From an uncultured Helicobacter sp. (GTDB taxonomy: Bacteria; Campylobacterota; Campylobacteria; Campylobacterales; Helicobacteraceae): a DNA stretch of 8,752 nt. Where the stretch lies: assembly GCA_944325475.1 (NCBI GenBank), contig CALVAF010000054.1:1-8752 (forward strand), written 5' to 3'. Of this stretch, positions 1 through 6,162 are shown one piece after another (the first letter of the stretch is position 1; every line of letters starts with the position of its first letter). Both the position numbers and the translations under genes were made by a program. The notes under the pieces were generated by a model. It saw only the letters and a list, made by a program, of their open reading frames with translations. It searched no databases and was not told where the DNA came from.

Positions 1-48
1 GAAGAAGAGGAAGAAGAGGAAGAAGAGGAAGAAGAGGAAGAAGAGGAA
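1..48 (+). repeat. 9-bp tandem repeat, unit gaagaagag, five copies plus gaa
   Basis: Five perfect copies of gaagaagag occupy 1-45 and are followed by one more gaa; the array may extend left of the window. The unit is a multiple of three, so gain or loss of copies changes the length of the glutamate tail without shifting the frame. The strand is pure purine. Confidence 0.9.
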
Positions 49-96
49 TTTAAGTTTAAATTTGAATCTAAATTAGAAATGGAAAGAAGAGAATGA
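1..96 (+). CDS. 3' end of an unrecognised gene with a poly-glutamate C-terminal tail (partial)
   Basis: The frame beginning at base 1 is open from the window edge to a TGA at 94-96. It encodes 16 consecutive glutamates followed by a short charged tail, FKFKFESKLEMERRE, in which hydrophobic and charged residues alternate. The glutamates come from the perfect 9-bp repeat at 1-45. The other two plus frames through the repeat would encode Lys/Arg or Arg/Gly repeats and stop sooner, so the glutamate frame is preferred, but the body of the gene lies outside the window. I do not recognise the protein. Acidic low-complexity tails of this kind are usually disordered. The reading frame itself is inferred, because all frames are open to the left edge. 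Confidence 0.5.
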   Translation, partial: EEEEEEEEEEEEEEEEFKFKFESKLEMERRE

Positions 97-241
97 TATA
101 AAAGTAGAGGAATAGGGGATAACACAAAGATTAATACAAGGATTTGATTGGATAGTTTTAAGAATCTGTAAAATCAAAAGATAACAAAAGAGCTAAACTA
201 ATAAATATCAAATCCCAAATCAATCAAATCTTAGCTTTGAT

Positions 242-500
242 TTAATGAGGTTGTAAATTCCAAGTCTTATTTTCTTGTAGTGGGATTTTCTTTTTATCAA
301 TGAGAATGGTTGAAAAGTAAAAATATTTATTTTTCCATTTTTGGCATAGTCTGCTTGAAATATTCCTTTGTGCTTTGATAGATGTGATGATTTGTGACAA
401 TTCACTAGACAATGCGATTGTCTTCCCTTAATGCTTCTAAGTAATCTTTTCTTTCTATCATATATACTTTTGATATAACATAAAGGCAAATCAATAGAAA
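242..500 (-). pseudogene. Probable decayed gene fragment with N-terminal hydrophobic segment; function unknown
   Basis: The 496 bases between the left-edge gene and the tRNA hold no intact gene. On the minus strand, protein-like sequence changes frame twice. From 500 to about 408 one frame reads a hydrophobic stretch (FLLICLYVISKVY) running into MIERKDYLEALREDNRI, whose ATG is at 461-459. From about 408 to 300 a second frame is open (including HKGIFQADYAKNGKINIFTF). From about 300 to the TAA at 242-244 a third frame reads IDKKKIPLQENKTWNLQPH. Restoring one base at each junction gives one continuous protein of about 85 residues. The second frame taken alone is an open frame starting at GTG 504-502 and ending at 220, but it has no ribosome binding site. 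I recognise no family. A single membrane anchor followed by a charged soluble part is what the text suggests. Other joins between frames are possible, so confidence is modest. Confidence 0.4.
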
Positions 501-592
501 TCACTAGGAATAACTAGGATAGATTAAACATCGTATTTTACGCAGTTTGTGGAATAAATGGAAACAAAAATAAAAGGATAAAAAAGTGTAAA

Positions 593-670
593 TGGTCGGA
601 GTAGCGGGATTTGAACCCACGACCTCACCCACCCCAAGGGTGTGCGCTAGCCAGGCTGCGCTATACTCCG
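593..670 (-). tRNA. tRNA-Pro (anticodon GGG), CCA encoded
   Basis: On the minus strand the cloverleaf is complete: acceptor CGGAGTA pairs with TACTCCG; D stem GCGC/GCGC; anticodon stem CACCC/GGGTG around the loop TTGGGGT (anticodon GGG at positions 34-36); five-base variable loop AGGTC; and T arm GTGGG-TTCAAAT-CCCGC. The discriminator base is A, followed by an encoded CCA at 593-595. The anticodon GGG reads proline codons CCC and CCU. The gene is divergent from flgI. Its 3' end faces the gene-poor stretch 97-592. Confidence 0.96.
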
Positions 671-678
671 AAAATTGT

Positions 679-684
679 AGTATA
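679..684 (-). promoter_or_regulatory. -10 element of the tRNA-Pro promoter
   Basis: Read on the minus strand this is TATACT, ending eight bases before the tRNA 5' end and preceded by a T-rich stretch, as is usual for housekeeping promoters in Campylobacterota, where -35 boxes are weak. A TATAAT on the plus strand overlaps it (681-686), but the spacing fits the tRNA better. Confidence 0.45.
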
Positions 685-743
685 ATTTAAAAGCAAAATT
701 TTAGCAAAAAATGATTAAAAGAAATTTGAAATTGTAAAAAAAA

Positions 744-762
744 TTTGGAATACTTTTTGCTT
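744..762 (+). promoter_or_regulatory. Sigma-54 (RpoN) -24/-12 promoter upstream of flgI
   Basis: The sequence TTTGGAATACTTTTTGCTT has the invariant GG (747-748) and GC (759-760) separated by exactly ten bases, with TTGG at -24 and TTGCTT at -12. This fits the family consensus TTGGCAC-N5-TTGCTT at the key positions. Transcription would start near 772, leaving a leader of about 40 bases before the flgI ATG. Rod, ring and hook genes are commonly sigma-54 dependent in this phylum. The site was found by eye and is not proven to be active. Confidence 0.7.
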
Positions 763-812
763 CCTGTCCTCTTAAAACTTGTAATTTTAGCGAAAATAAG
801 GATATAAGAGCT

Positions 813-1871
813 ATGAAAAAATTCCTACACATTCTTTTTGGTATGCTTTTAGCAATGCCGCTTTTTGGAGCGAAGGTAAGTGATTTGGTCAATATTGTGG
901 GAGTGAGAGATAACCAGCTTATTGGCTATGGCTTGGTGGTTGGACTAAATGGAAGTGGGGATAAGACGACTTCGACTTTTACGATGCAATCCATTTCTAA
1001 TATGTTAGAGAGTGTGAATGTCAAAATTGACCCTAATGATATACAATCTAAAAATGTTGCAGCGGTTATGGTAACGGCTAAACTTCCGCCTTTTGCAAGG
1101 CAGGGGGATACGATTGATATTTTGGTTTCAAGCATTGGTGATGCCAAATCGCTAGAGGGTGGGACTTTGCTTCTGACGCCATTAAGTGGGCTAGATGGTA
1201 GAATTTACGCTGTCGCACAAGGTGCAGTGGGAATTGGGGGTAAAAATGAAAGGGGTGGAAGTGCCAATCACTCCCTTGCTGCAACAATGCCAAATGGCGG
1301 AATTGTGGAGCGTGAAGTTGTGTATGATTTGTATAGTAAAGTCAATGCAACTTTGAGCTTAAAAGAGGCAAATTTTCAAAATGCGATGCGGATTCAAACA
1401 AGAATTAACGAAACTTTCCCGCCAAATTCTGAAAATAAGCCTGTTGCTACGGCTATTGATCCGCGCACTATCAAACTTCAAAGACCAGAAAATCTAAGTA
1501 TGGTAGAGTTTTTAGCGCGCGTGCAAGAGATTGATGTGGATTATATTCGGGAGGATAAGATTATCATTAATGAGCGCACGGGAACGGTGATTGCAGGAAT
1601 GGGCGTTGAAGTTTCGCCAGTGGTGGTAACGCATAATAACATTACAATTAAGGTTTCTAATGAAGCCACCAACGATCCAGATGCTGTGGATATGGGAAGT
1701 GGAGCGCTCTTTAGCCCACAACAAGCAATGGTAACAAGCCCAAATAATCCAACGATTTCAAGTGTCACAAGGGCATTGCAGAGAATGGGAGCAACTCCAA
1801 AAGACGTGATTGCCATTATTGAGACGATGAAAAAAGCTGGTGCTTTTAATGCTAATTTAGAGATTATTTAA
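813..1871 (+). CDS. flgI: Flagellar P-ring protein FlgI
   Basis: FlgI forms the P-ring, the peptidoglycan-level bushing around the flagellar rod. The 352-residue product, about the usual family length, begins with a Sec signal peptide: MKK, then a hydrophobic core, with cleavage predicted after FGA at about residue 20. The mature start KVSDLVNIVGVRDNQLIGYG (21-40) and LVVGLNGSGD (41-50) are the hallmark FlgI N-terminus. The start ATG is preceded by aagga at 798-802. A sigma-54 site lies about 55 bases upstream. The stop codon overlaps the ribosome binding site of the next gene, so the two are co-transcribed. No odd residues or frame breaks are seen. Confidence 0.97.
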   Translation: MKKFLHILFGMLLAMPLFGAKVSDLVNIVGVRDNQLIGYGLVVGLNGSGDKTTSTFTMQSISNMLESVNVKIDPNDIQSKNVAAVMVTAKLPPFARQGDTIDILVSSIGDAKSLEGGTLLLTPLSGLDGRIYAVAQGAVGIGGKNERGGSANHSLAATMPNGGIVEREVVYDLYSKVNATLSLKEANFQNAMRIQTRINETFPPNSENKPVATAIDPRTIKLQRPENLSMVEFLARVQEIDVDYIREDKIIINERTGTVIAGMGVEVSPVVVTHNNITIKVSNEATNDPDAVDMGSGALFSPQQAMVTSPNNPTISSVTRALQRMGATPKDVIAIIETMKKAGAFNANLEII

Positions 1872-1877
1872 GGAGGA
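1870..1877 (+). promoter_or_regulatory. Strong ribosome binding site of the flgJ-like gene
   Basis: AAGGAGGA overlaps the last bases of the flgI stop codon and sits four bases before the ATG at 1882. It is near-perfectly complementary to the 16S rRNA 3' end and fixes the start. Confidence 0.85.
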
Positions 1878-1881
1878 ACTA

Positions 1882-2202
1882 ATGGCGATTGATTTTAGTG
1901 GATTAAGTGGGTATTCTAAAGAGATTTTGAACTTTGCCAAGCAGCCTCCAACGATTCAAAAAACTGATGATGATACGCGTTTGAGGGAGCAAACAGATGC
2001 GTTTGAAGCATTGATTATTAAAAATATGCTTGATACTGCTTTGAAAATGGATGATTCTCTTTATCCAAAAGCTCCAGGGCATGATATTTATGAATCAATG
2101 TATCGCGATACGCTTTCAGAGAGCTTGAGTGGGAGCTTTGGGTTTAGCGATTTGCTTTTTGATTATCTTAAAGATTTGCAAAGCAAACAAGGCAGCAAGT
2201 GA
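1882..2202 (+). CDS. flgJ: FlgJ-like rod-binding protein (single domain, no muramidase)
   Basis: This 106-residue protein matches the N-terminal rod-binding domain of FlgJ. Visible features are the helix FEALIIKNMLDTALKM (41-56), the aromatic-rich YESMYRDTLSESLSGS (70-85) and FGFSDLLFDYL (86-96) near the C-terminus. FlgJ of enteric bacteria is about 300 residues and carries a C-terminal peptidoglycan hydrolase. That domain is absent here, which is normal in Campylobacterota, and a separate hydrolase must open the wall for the rod. The protein probably acts as a rod scaffold or cap in the periplasm; no signal peptide is seen, which fits export by the flagellar type III system. It follows flgI by 10 bases and overlaps flgS by four. 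Confidence 0.9.
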   Translation: MAIDFSGLSGYSKEILNFAKQPPTIQKTDDDTRLREQTDAFEALIIKNMLDTALKMDDSLYPKAPGHDIYESMYRDTLSESLSGSFGFSDLLFDYLKDLQSKQGSK

Positions 2203-3209
2203 TTGACCAAAATTTGCTCCAATCGCTAAGTAGTAGCGATAAAGAATCTTTTGCTAAAGGCTTAAAAGAACTTATCACGCAAACTTATGAAGTGGAGAGG
2301 GAATTTGTCGAGCTAAAAGCGCTTTTTGAAGAGGTCCTTGATATTTTGCCAACGGCAGTTTGGGTGCTAGAGCAAGGCGGCGAGATTTTTTATCAAAATA
2401 GCCTAGCAACAGAGATTCCAGAGCTTTTAGAAAAGTTTGATTTACAAAATACTAAGCGTCAAGAAATCGAGCTAGAATCAAGCGTGTATTTGGTGCAAAC
2501 CAATCAAAAGCTTAATAAAATTATTATTTCTGCAACGGATATTACGAGTGAAAAGCGGCGTGAGAGATTAGCTTCTATGGGGCAGATTTCTGCGCATTTA
2601 GCCCATGAGATTCGCAATCCTGTTGGTTCTGTGGCATTGCTTGCTTCCACACTTTTAAAGCGTGTGGATCTTAAAAATAAAACACTTGTTTTAGAGATTA
2701 AAAAATCCATTTGGCGTGTGGAGCGAATCATCAAAGCAACTCTGCTTTTTTCTAAAGGGGTGCATGTTCAAAAAGGTGAAATTGAGCCACAAAGGCTAAA
2801 AGAGGAACTCCAAGAATCGTTAAATTATTACACTTATTCTAAAAATATTCATTTTGCTTTTAACTTGGGTGGAGAGATTTTTGAAGCGGATTTTGATTTG
2901 CTCTGTATTGTGCTGCAAAATTTCCTTTTTAATGCCATTGATGCCATTGAGGAGGGCGAAGAGGAGGAAGGAAAAGTGGAGATAGGGTATCAAAAAAAAG
3001 ACAAAGAAGTGGTGTTTAGAATCTATGATAATGGCAAGCCTATTGAAAATCCTCAGATTCTCTTTGAGCCTTTTAAAAGCACAAAATTAAAGGGAAATGG
3101 TTTGGGATTGGCATTATCTTTGCAGATTATCCAAGCTCACGATGGGAGTATTAAGCTTTTGAATGAGGGTAAAAAGGGCTTTGAAATCACTCTGCGACAA
3201 AATATTTAA
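2199..3209 (+). CDS. flgS: Flagellar sensor histidine kinase FlgS
   Basis: This is a cytoplasmic histidine kinase of 336 residues with no membrane segment. Residues 30-115 look like a PAS-type sensor region. The H-box HLAHEIRNP (133-141) has phosphoacceptor His136. The ATPase domain has N-box NFLFNAIDAI (241-250), G1 DNGKP (277-281), F-box LFEPFKSTK (288-296) and G2 GNGLGLAL (299-306), so it should be active. In Helicobacter and Campylobacter FlgS senses the flagellar export apparatus and phosphorylates the NtrC-type activator FlgR, which turns on sigma-54 flagellar genes. The GTG start at 2199 overlaps the flgJ stop TGA by four bases, with aagg at 2189-2192 upstream, which points to translational coupling. 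The position after flgI and the rod gene supports the FlgS call over other NtrB-like kinases. Confidence 0.93.
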   Translation: MIDQNLLQSLSSSDKESFAKGLKELITQTYEVEREFVELKALFEEVLDILPTAVWVLEQGGEIFYQNSLATEIPELLEKFDLQNTKRQEIELESSVYLVQTNQKLNKIIISATDITSEKRRERLASMGQISAHLAHEIRNPVGSVALLASTLLKRVDLKNKTLVLEIKKSIWRVERIIKATLLFSKGVHVQKGEIEPQRLKEELQESLNYYTYSKNIHFAFNLGGEIFEADFDLLCIVLQNFLFNAIDAIEEGEEEEGKVEIGYQKKDKEVVFRIYDNGKPIENPQILFEPFKSTKLKGNGLGLALSLQIIQAHDGSIKLLNEGKKGFEITLRQNI

Positions 3210-3233
3210 GGGCATTACATTAAAGATTAAGTC

Positions 3234-3248
3234 GTTTTTTGCTAGGAT
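3234..3248 (+). promoter_or_regulatory. Candidate housekeeping promoter for pgk
   Basis: A T6 run (3235-3240) is followed by GC and then TAGGAT (3243-3248), giving the arrangement TTTTTTGcTAnnAT typical of extended -10 promoters in Campylobacterota. A start near 3255 would leave a leader of about 24 bases. It lies in the 69-base gap after flgS and would separate pgk-corA from flagellar control. No terminator hairpin is visible in the gap, so read-through is possible. Confidence 0.45.
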
Positions 3249-3278
3249 TCTTGAACTTAAAAAGATGAGGGTAGAATC

Positions 3279-4487
3279 ATGAGTAAAAATATCCAATTAA
3301 TGCAAAATGTAAAAAGTATCCGTGAAATTGATGTTAAAGGCAAAAGAGTTTTAATACGGGTGGATTTTAATGTCCCTATGGATAGTGAGCTAAATATCAG
3401 TGATGATACGAGGATTAGAGAGGCACTTCCGACAATTAACTATTGCATTGATAATGGTGCAAAATCGATTATTTTTGTTAGTCATCTTGGCAGACCCAAG
3501 GGGAGAAGTGAGGAGTTTTCACTTAAAGCTATCTTAAAGAGATTAGAGCGATTGTTAGCAAAAGATGTGGTTTTTGTAGAGAATTTAGAAAACGCACAAG
3601 TCACCTTAAACACGCTCGTTGATGGCAGTATTGTGCTATTAGAGAATATCCGATTTTATGAAGGTGAGGAGAAAAATGAGAGGGAATTATCCCAAAAACT
3701 AGCGAATTTATGTGATGTGTATGTCAATGATGCTTTTGGGACTTCACACCGCAAACACGCTTCCACCTATGGAATCGCACAATATGCAAAAGAAAAAGTT
3801 GCCGGGCTGCTGCTTAAAAAAGAAATTGATTCTTTTGCGATTGCTCTCTCAAATCCCTTACGTCCTTTGCTTTTGATTGTTGGGGGGGCTAAGGTTTCTT
3901 CCAAGCTAACATTGCTAAAGTCGATTTTAGACGTGGTGGATAAAATCATTATCGGTGGGGCGATGAGCAATACTTTTTTAAAAGCTGTTGGTTATGATAC
4001 CAAAGAATCGCTAGTGGAAAATGATTTGCTTGAAGCGGCAAAGGAGATTCTAAGAGCGGCAAAAGAAAAGGGCGTAAAAGTATATTTGCCCGTAGATGTC
4101 GTAGCAACAGATAATCTAAAAGAACCAAAAGAGATTAAAATCACTCCAGCCCAAGACATTCCAGATGGGCTAATGGCAGTGGATATTGGACCAGCTACTG
4201 TGAAGCTTTTTAATGAAGTGATTCGAGTGAGTGAGACGATTATTTGGAATGGACCTTTAGGGGTTTATGAGAATCAAAAATTCTCACGCGGCACCTTTAG
4301 TATCGCCCATGCGATTGCCGATACTTATGCTTATAGCGTTATTGGAGGTGGGGATACTGCAGATGCGGTGGATAAAGCGGGGAATCGCGATAGTATGAGT
4401 TTTACTTCCACAGGTGGTGGGGCAAGTTTGGAGCTACTAGAAGGGAAAGTGTTGCCGGCTTTTGAGGTTTTGGATAAGAAAGAATGA
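3279..4487 (+). CDS. pgk: Phosphoglycerate kinase
   Basis: The enzyme transfers phosphate between 1,3-bisphosphoglycerate and ADP in the cytoplasm (glycolysis and gluconeogenesis). At 402 residues it is full length. The N-terminal substrate domain shows RVDFNVP (27-33), SHLGRP (68-73), LENIRF (121-126) and NDAFGTSHR (150-158). The nucleotide domain shows GGAKVSSKL (202-210), GGAMSNTF (226-233), WNGPLGVYE (323-331), GGGDT (356-360) and STGGGASLELLEG (377-389). The ATG at 3279 has gagg at 3267-3270; the in-frame ATG at 3300 (residue 8) is an alternative start. gapA, often beside pgk, is not upstream here; corA follows after 22 bases. The codons for GGAK contain a run of seven G at 3882-3888. 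Confidence 0.98.
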   Translation: MSKNIQLMQNVKSIREIDVKGKRVLIRVDFNVPMDSELNISDDTRIREALPTINYCIDNGAKSIIFVSHLGRPKGRSEEFSLKAILKRLERLLAKDVVFVENLENAQVTLNTLVDGSIVLLENIRFYEGEEKNERELSQKLANLCDVYVNDAFGTSHRKHASTYGIAQYAKEKVAGLLLKKEIDSFAIALSNPLRPLLLIVGGAKVSSKLTLLKSILDVVDKIIIGGAMSNTFLKAVGYDTKESLVENDLLEAAKEILRAAKEKGVKVYLPVDVVATDNLKEPKEIKITPAQDIPDGLMAVDIGPATVKLFNEVIRVSETIIWNGPLGVYENQKFSRGTFSIAHAIADTYAYSVIGGGDTADAVDKAGNRDSMSFTSTGGGASLELLEGKVLPAFEVLDKKE

Positions 4488-4497
4488 GGGTTTTGTT

Positions 4498-4505
4498 AAA
4501 GGGGG
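4498..4505 (+). promoter_or_regulatory. Ribosome binding site that sets the corA start
   Basis: AAAGGGGG lies four bases before the ATG at 4510. An upstream in-frame TTG at 4462 lies inside pgk with no such site, so 4510 is chosen as the start. Confidence 0.7.
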
Positions 4506-4509
4506 TTTG

Positions 4510-5466
4510 ATGTTGAATCTTTTTATCAAACGCAATGGAATGGTGGTTAGGGAGAGCATACAATCCATTAAAAGCATCGATATGGGTGCGGATATTTTGT
4601 GGATTGACCTTTTGCACCCAAATGTTGAGGAGATTGCTTATATCTCTAAAACCTATCTTTTGGACATTCCCACCAAAGAAGAGAGGGAGGAAATCGAGGA
4701 ATCAGCGAGATATTGGGAAGATAGCGAGACGGTGACGATTAATACCTACTTCCTCACACGCCCCAATGAAGAGAAGATTTTCCATAATGAAACCATTACT
4801 TTTTTGCTGACACATAGCATTCTTTTTACTGTGCGTTATAGCGAATTTAAGGTGTTTGATGAGATTCAACAACGTGTTTTGGCTAGCCCCAAAAACTTTG
4901 AAGATGGGTTTGATTTGATTTCCAAAATCTTTGAATTGCGAGTGGAAAAGGATGCGGATATGTTAGAGGGAATCGCTAAGGAAACAAGGCTTCTTAGGCG
5001 TATGGTGGTCTTTGATAAGCAGCTTGGCGATGAGATTTTAGAAAAACTTTCGATTTTGCAAGAAATGCATTTGAGTTTGCGGGATAGCTTGTTTGACAAA
5101 AGGCTTGCAATCACGGCATTGTTGCGAACTAATAAAGCTGATAGTGAGATTAAAAAGGAATTAGGGATTGTCTTAAAAGACATTAACTCGTTGGTGGAAT
5201 TTACCAATGTGAATATGAATATTTTAGATAATATCCAAACGCTTTTTGCTAGTCAAATTAATATCGAGCAAAATAAGATTATCAAGATTTTCACCGTGGT
5301 AACTGTGGCGATGATGCCCCCAACACTGATTGCCACGATTTATGGAATGAATTTCACACATATGCCAGAGTTGGAATGGACGTATGCCTATCCTATTGTG
5401 CTTGCTGTGATGATTATTTCAACGATTCTGCCACTATTGTATTTTAAAAAGAAAAAATGGCTTTAA
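4510..5466 (+). CDS. corA: CorA family magnesium/cobalt transport channel
   Basis: CorA proteins form pentameric inner-membrane channels that bring in Mg2+, and in some cases Co2+ or Ni2+. From the ATG at 4510 the product has 318 residues. A long soluble, largely helical N-terminal part (about 1-258) is followed by two C-terminal membrane helices (about 261-279 and 293-312). The signature YGMN has its GMN at 279-281, at the end of the first helix, followed by the acidic loop MPELEW and a basic tail KKKKWL on the cytoplasmic side. All family hallmarks are present. It lies 22 bases after pgk and is probably co-transcribed with it. No convincing terminator is seen after its stop. Confidence 0.95.
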   Translation: MLNLFIKRNGMVVRESIQSIKSIDMGADILWIDLLHPNVEEIAYISKTYLLDIPTKEEREEIEESARYWEDSETVTINTYFLTRPNEEKIFHNETITFLLTHSILFTVRYSEFKVFDEIQQRVLASPKNFEDGFDLISKIFELRVEKDADMLEGIAKETRLLRRMVVFDKQLGDEILEKLSILQEMHLSLRDSLFDKRLAITALLRTNKADSEIKKELGIVLKDINSLVEFTNVNMNILDNIQTLFASQINIEQNKIIKIFTVVTVAMMPPTLIATIYGMNFTHMPELEWTYAYPIVLAVMIISTILPLLYFKKKKWL

Positions 5467-5524
5467 GAGGGAATTCTAGCACAATGAGTTAGGAATCTAA
5501 GTTTTTATAGCTAACCTTAAAAAA

Positions 5525-6080
5525 TCAATTGGGAGATTTTGGGGCTTCTATCACTTCTTTTTGGGATTTTGCCATTAGCAATAATTGCTTGGCATATGGT
5601 TATCTAAAACGGAGATGTTCTCCATTAAAAGATTTTCAATTTTATTAGGTTTGTTTTCTTTCATTCTCTCTTTGTGTATTTTTCCTGCATAATCTCTACA
5701 TTCTTCAATGCAGCCATACATTGATGGCAACAAGTTTAGCAGTGAATAGGGAAGCGGTTATCCTATAACAAGTTTTGTTTTTAATTTCTGCGTTTTGATT
5801 TTTAACAAATAAGTATCCCATATGCCCTTATAAGTAAAATTTGAATCGCTTTTTTGATTTTCATTAAGAAATGCTTCAAACTTTATTTTTGTCTCTTTAC
5901 CATAAACTCCATTAAATTTTGTCTAGGATATGTTTGCAAGCTATAATCATCACTTAAAATTTCAATATTTTCCTCATAAGACTTTTTATCTTCTCTAATG
6001 TTTTATCAAATTTACTTAAATATTTTAAAAATAAAGAAAAGAAAACTGCTTCCAAAAATCAAAGCTAAAAGAAAGAAAAT
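5525..6080 (-). pseudogene. Pseudogene of a membrane-anchored protein, six single-base deletions; family unknown
   Basis: On the minus strand, protein-like sequence passes through all three frames. The segments are: a hydrophobic stretch IFFLLALIFGSSFLFFIFK (6080-6012); SYEENIEILSDDYSLQ (frame open from 6002); FNGVYGKETKIKFEAF (from about 5919); TCYRITASLFTAKLVAIN (in the frame from about 5811); CMAALKNVEIMQEKY (from about 5720); NKPNKIENLLMENISV (from about 5664); and KQLLLMAKSQKEVIEAP (from about 5598) ending at a TGA at 5525-5527. Adding one base at each of six junctions (near 6001-6004, 5917-5920, 5811-5812, 5719-5720, 5663-5665 and 5598-5599) joins everything after the first segment. The join between the hydrophobic stretch and the rest needs one base removed or two added. 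The whole is about 180 residues. No start codon survives. It follows dxr on the same strand by about 80 bases and may once have ended that operon. I do not recognise the family. Confidence 0.8.
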
Positions 6081-6162
6081 CTAATAGTTGCAAGATAATG
6101 CAATTATTTTTTAAAATGAAATTTTAAAATCATTTGTGGGCTGTTTTAAATGCGAATTTTAG

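Noticed and set aside
141..230. Ten-base inverted repeat gatttgattg / caatcaaatc
   Set aside because: It is low-complexity sequence in an AT-rich gap with an 70-base spacing; chance is a sufficient explanation.
220..504. Single 94-residue minus-strand open frame as an intact gene
   Set aside because: It starts with GTG without a ribosome binding site, and better-looking protein text switches into the neighbouring frames at both ends. I treat it as the middle of a decayed gene.
503..521. Near-perfect tandem repeat actaggaata / actaggata
   Set aside because: It has only two short copies, with no link to a promoter, start codon or transposon end.
773..798. Possible sigma-28 promoter (TAAA followed by GCGAAAAT) before flgI
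   Set aside because: The downstream element is a poor match to the sigma-28 consensus and the spacing is off. It overlaps the expected sigma-54 start point, and the -24/-12 site is far stronger.
2942..2976. Glutamate-rich patch in FlgS as a related repeat to the left-edge poly-Glu
   Set aside because: The FlgS codons are not a regular repeat and fall in a loop of the ATPase domain; there is no sign of a shared origin.
5467..5524. Terminator after corA (ttag-gaat-ctaa followed by gttttt)
   Set aside because: A four-pair stem is not enough to support a terminator call.
6114..6135. AAATGA/TCATTT hairpin after dxr as a terminator
   Set aside because: Six AT-rich base pairs with a ten-base AT loop are too weak and occur by chance in such sequence; no strong T run follows directly.
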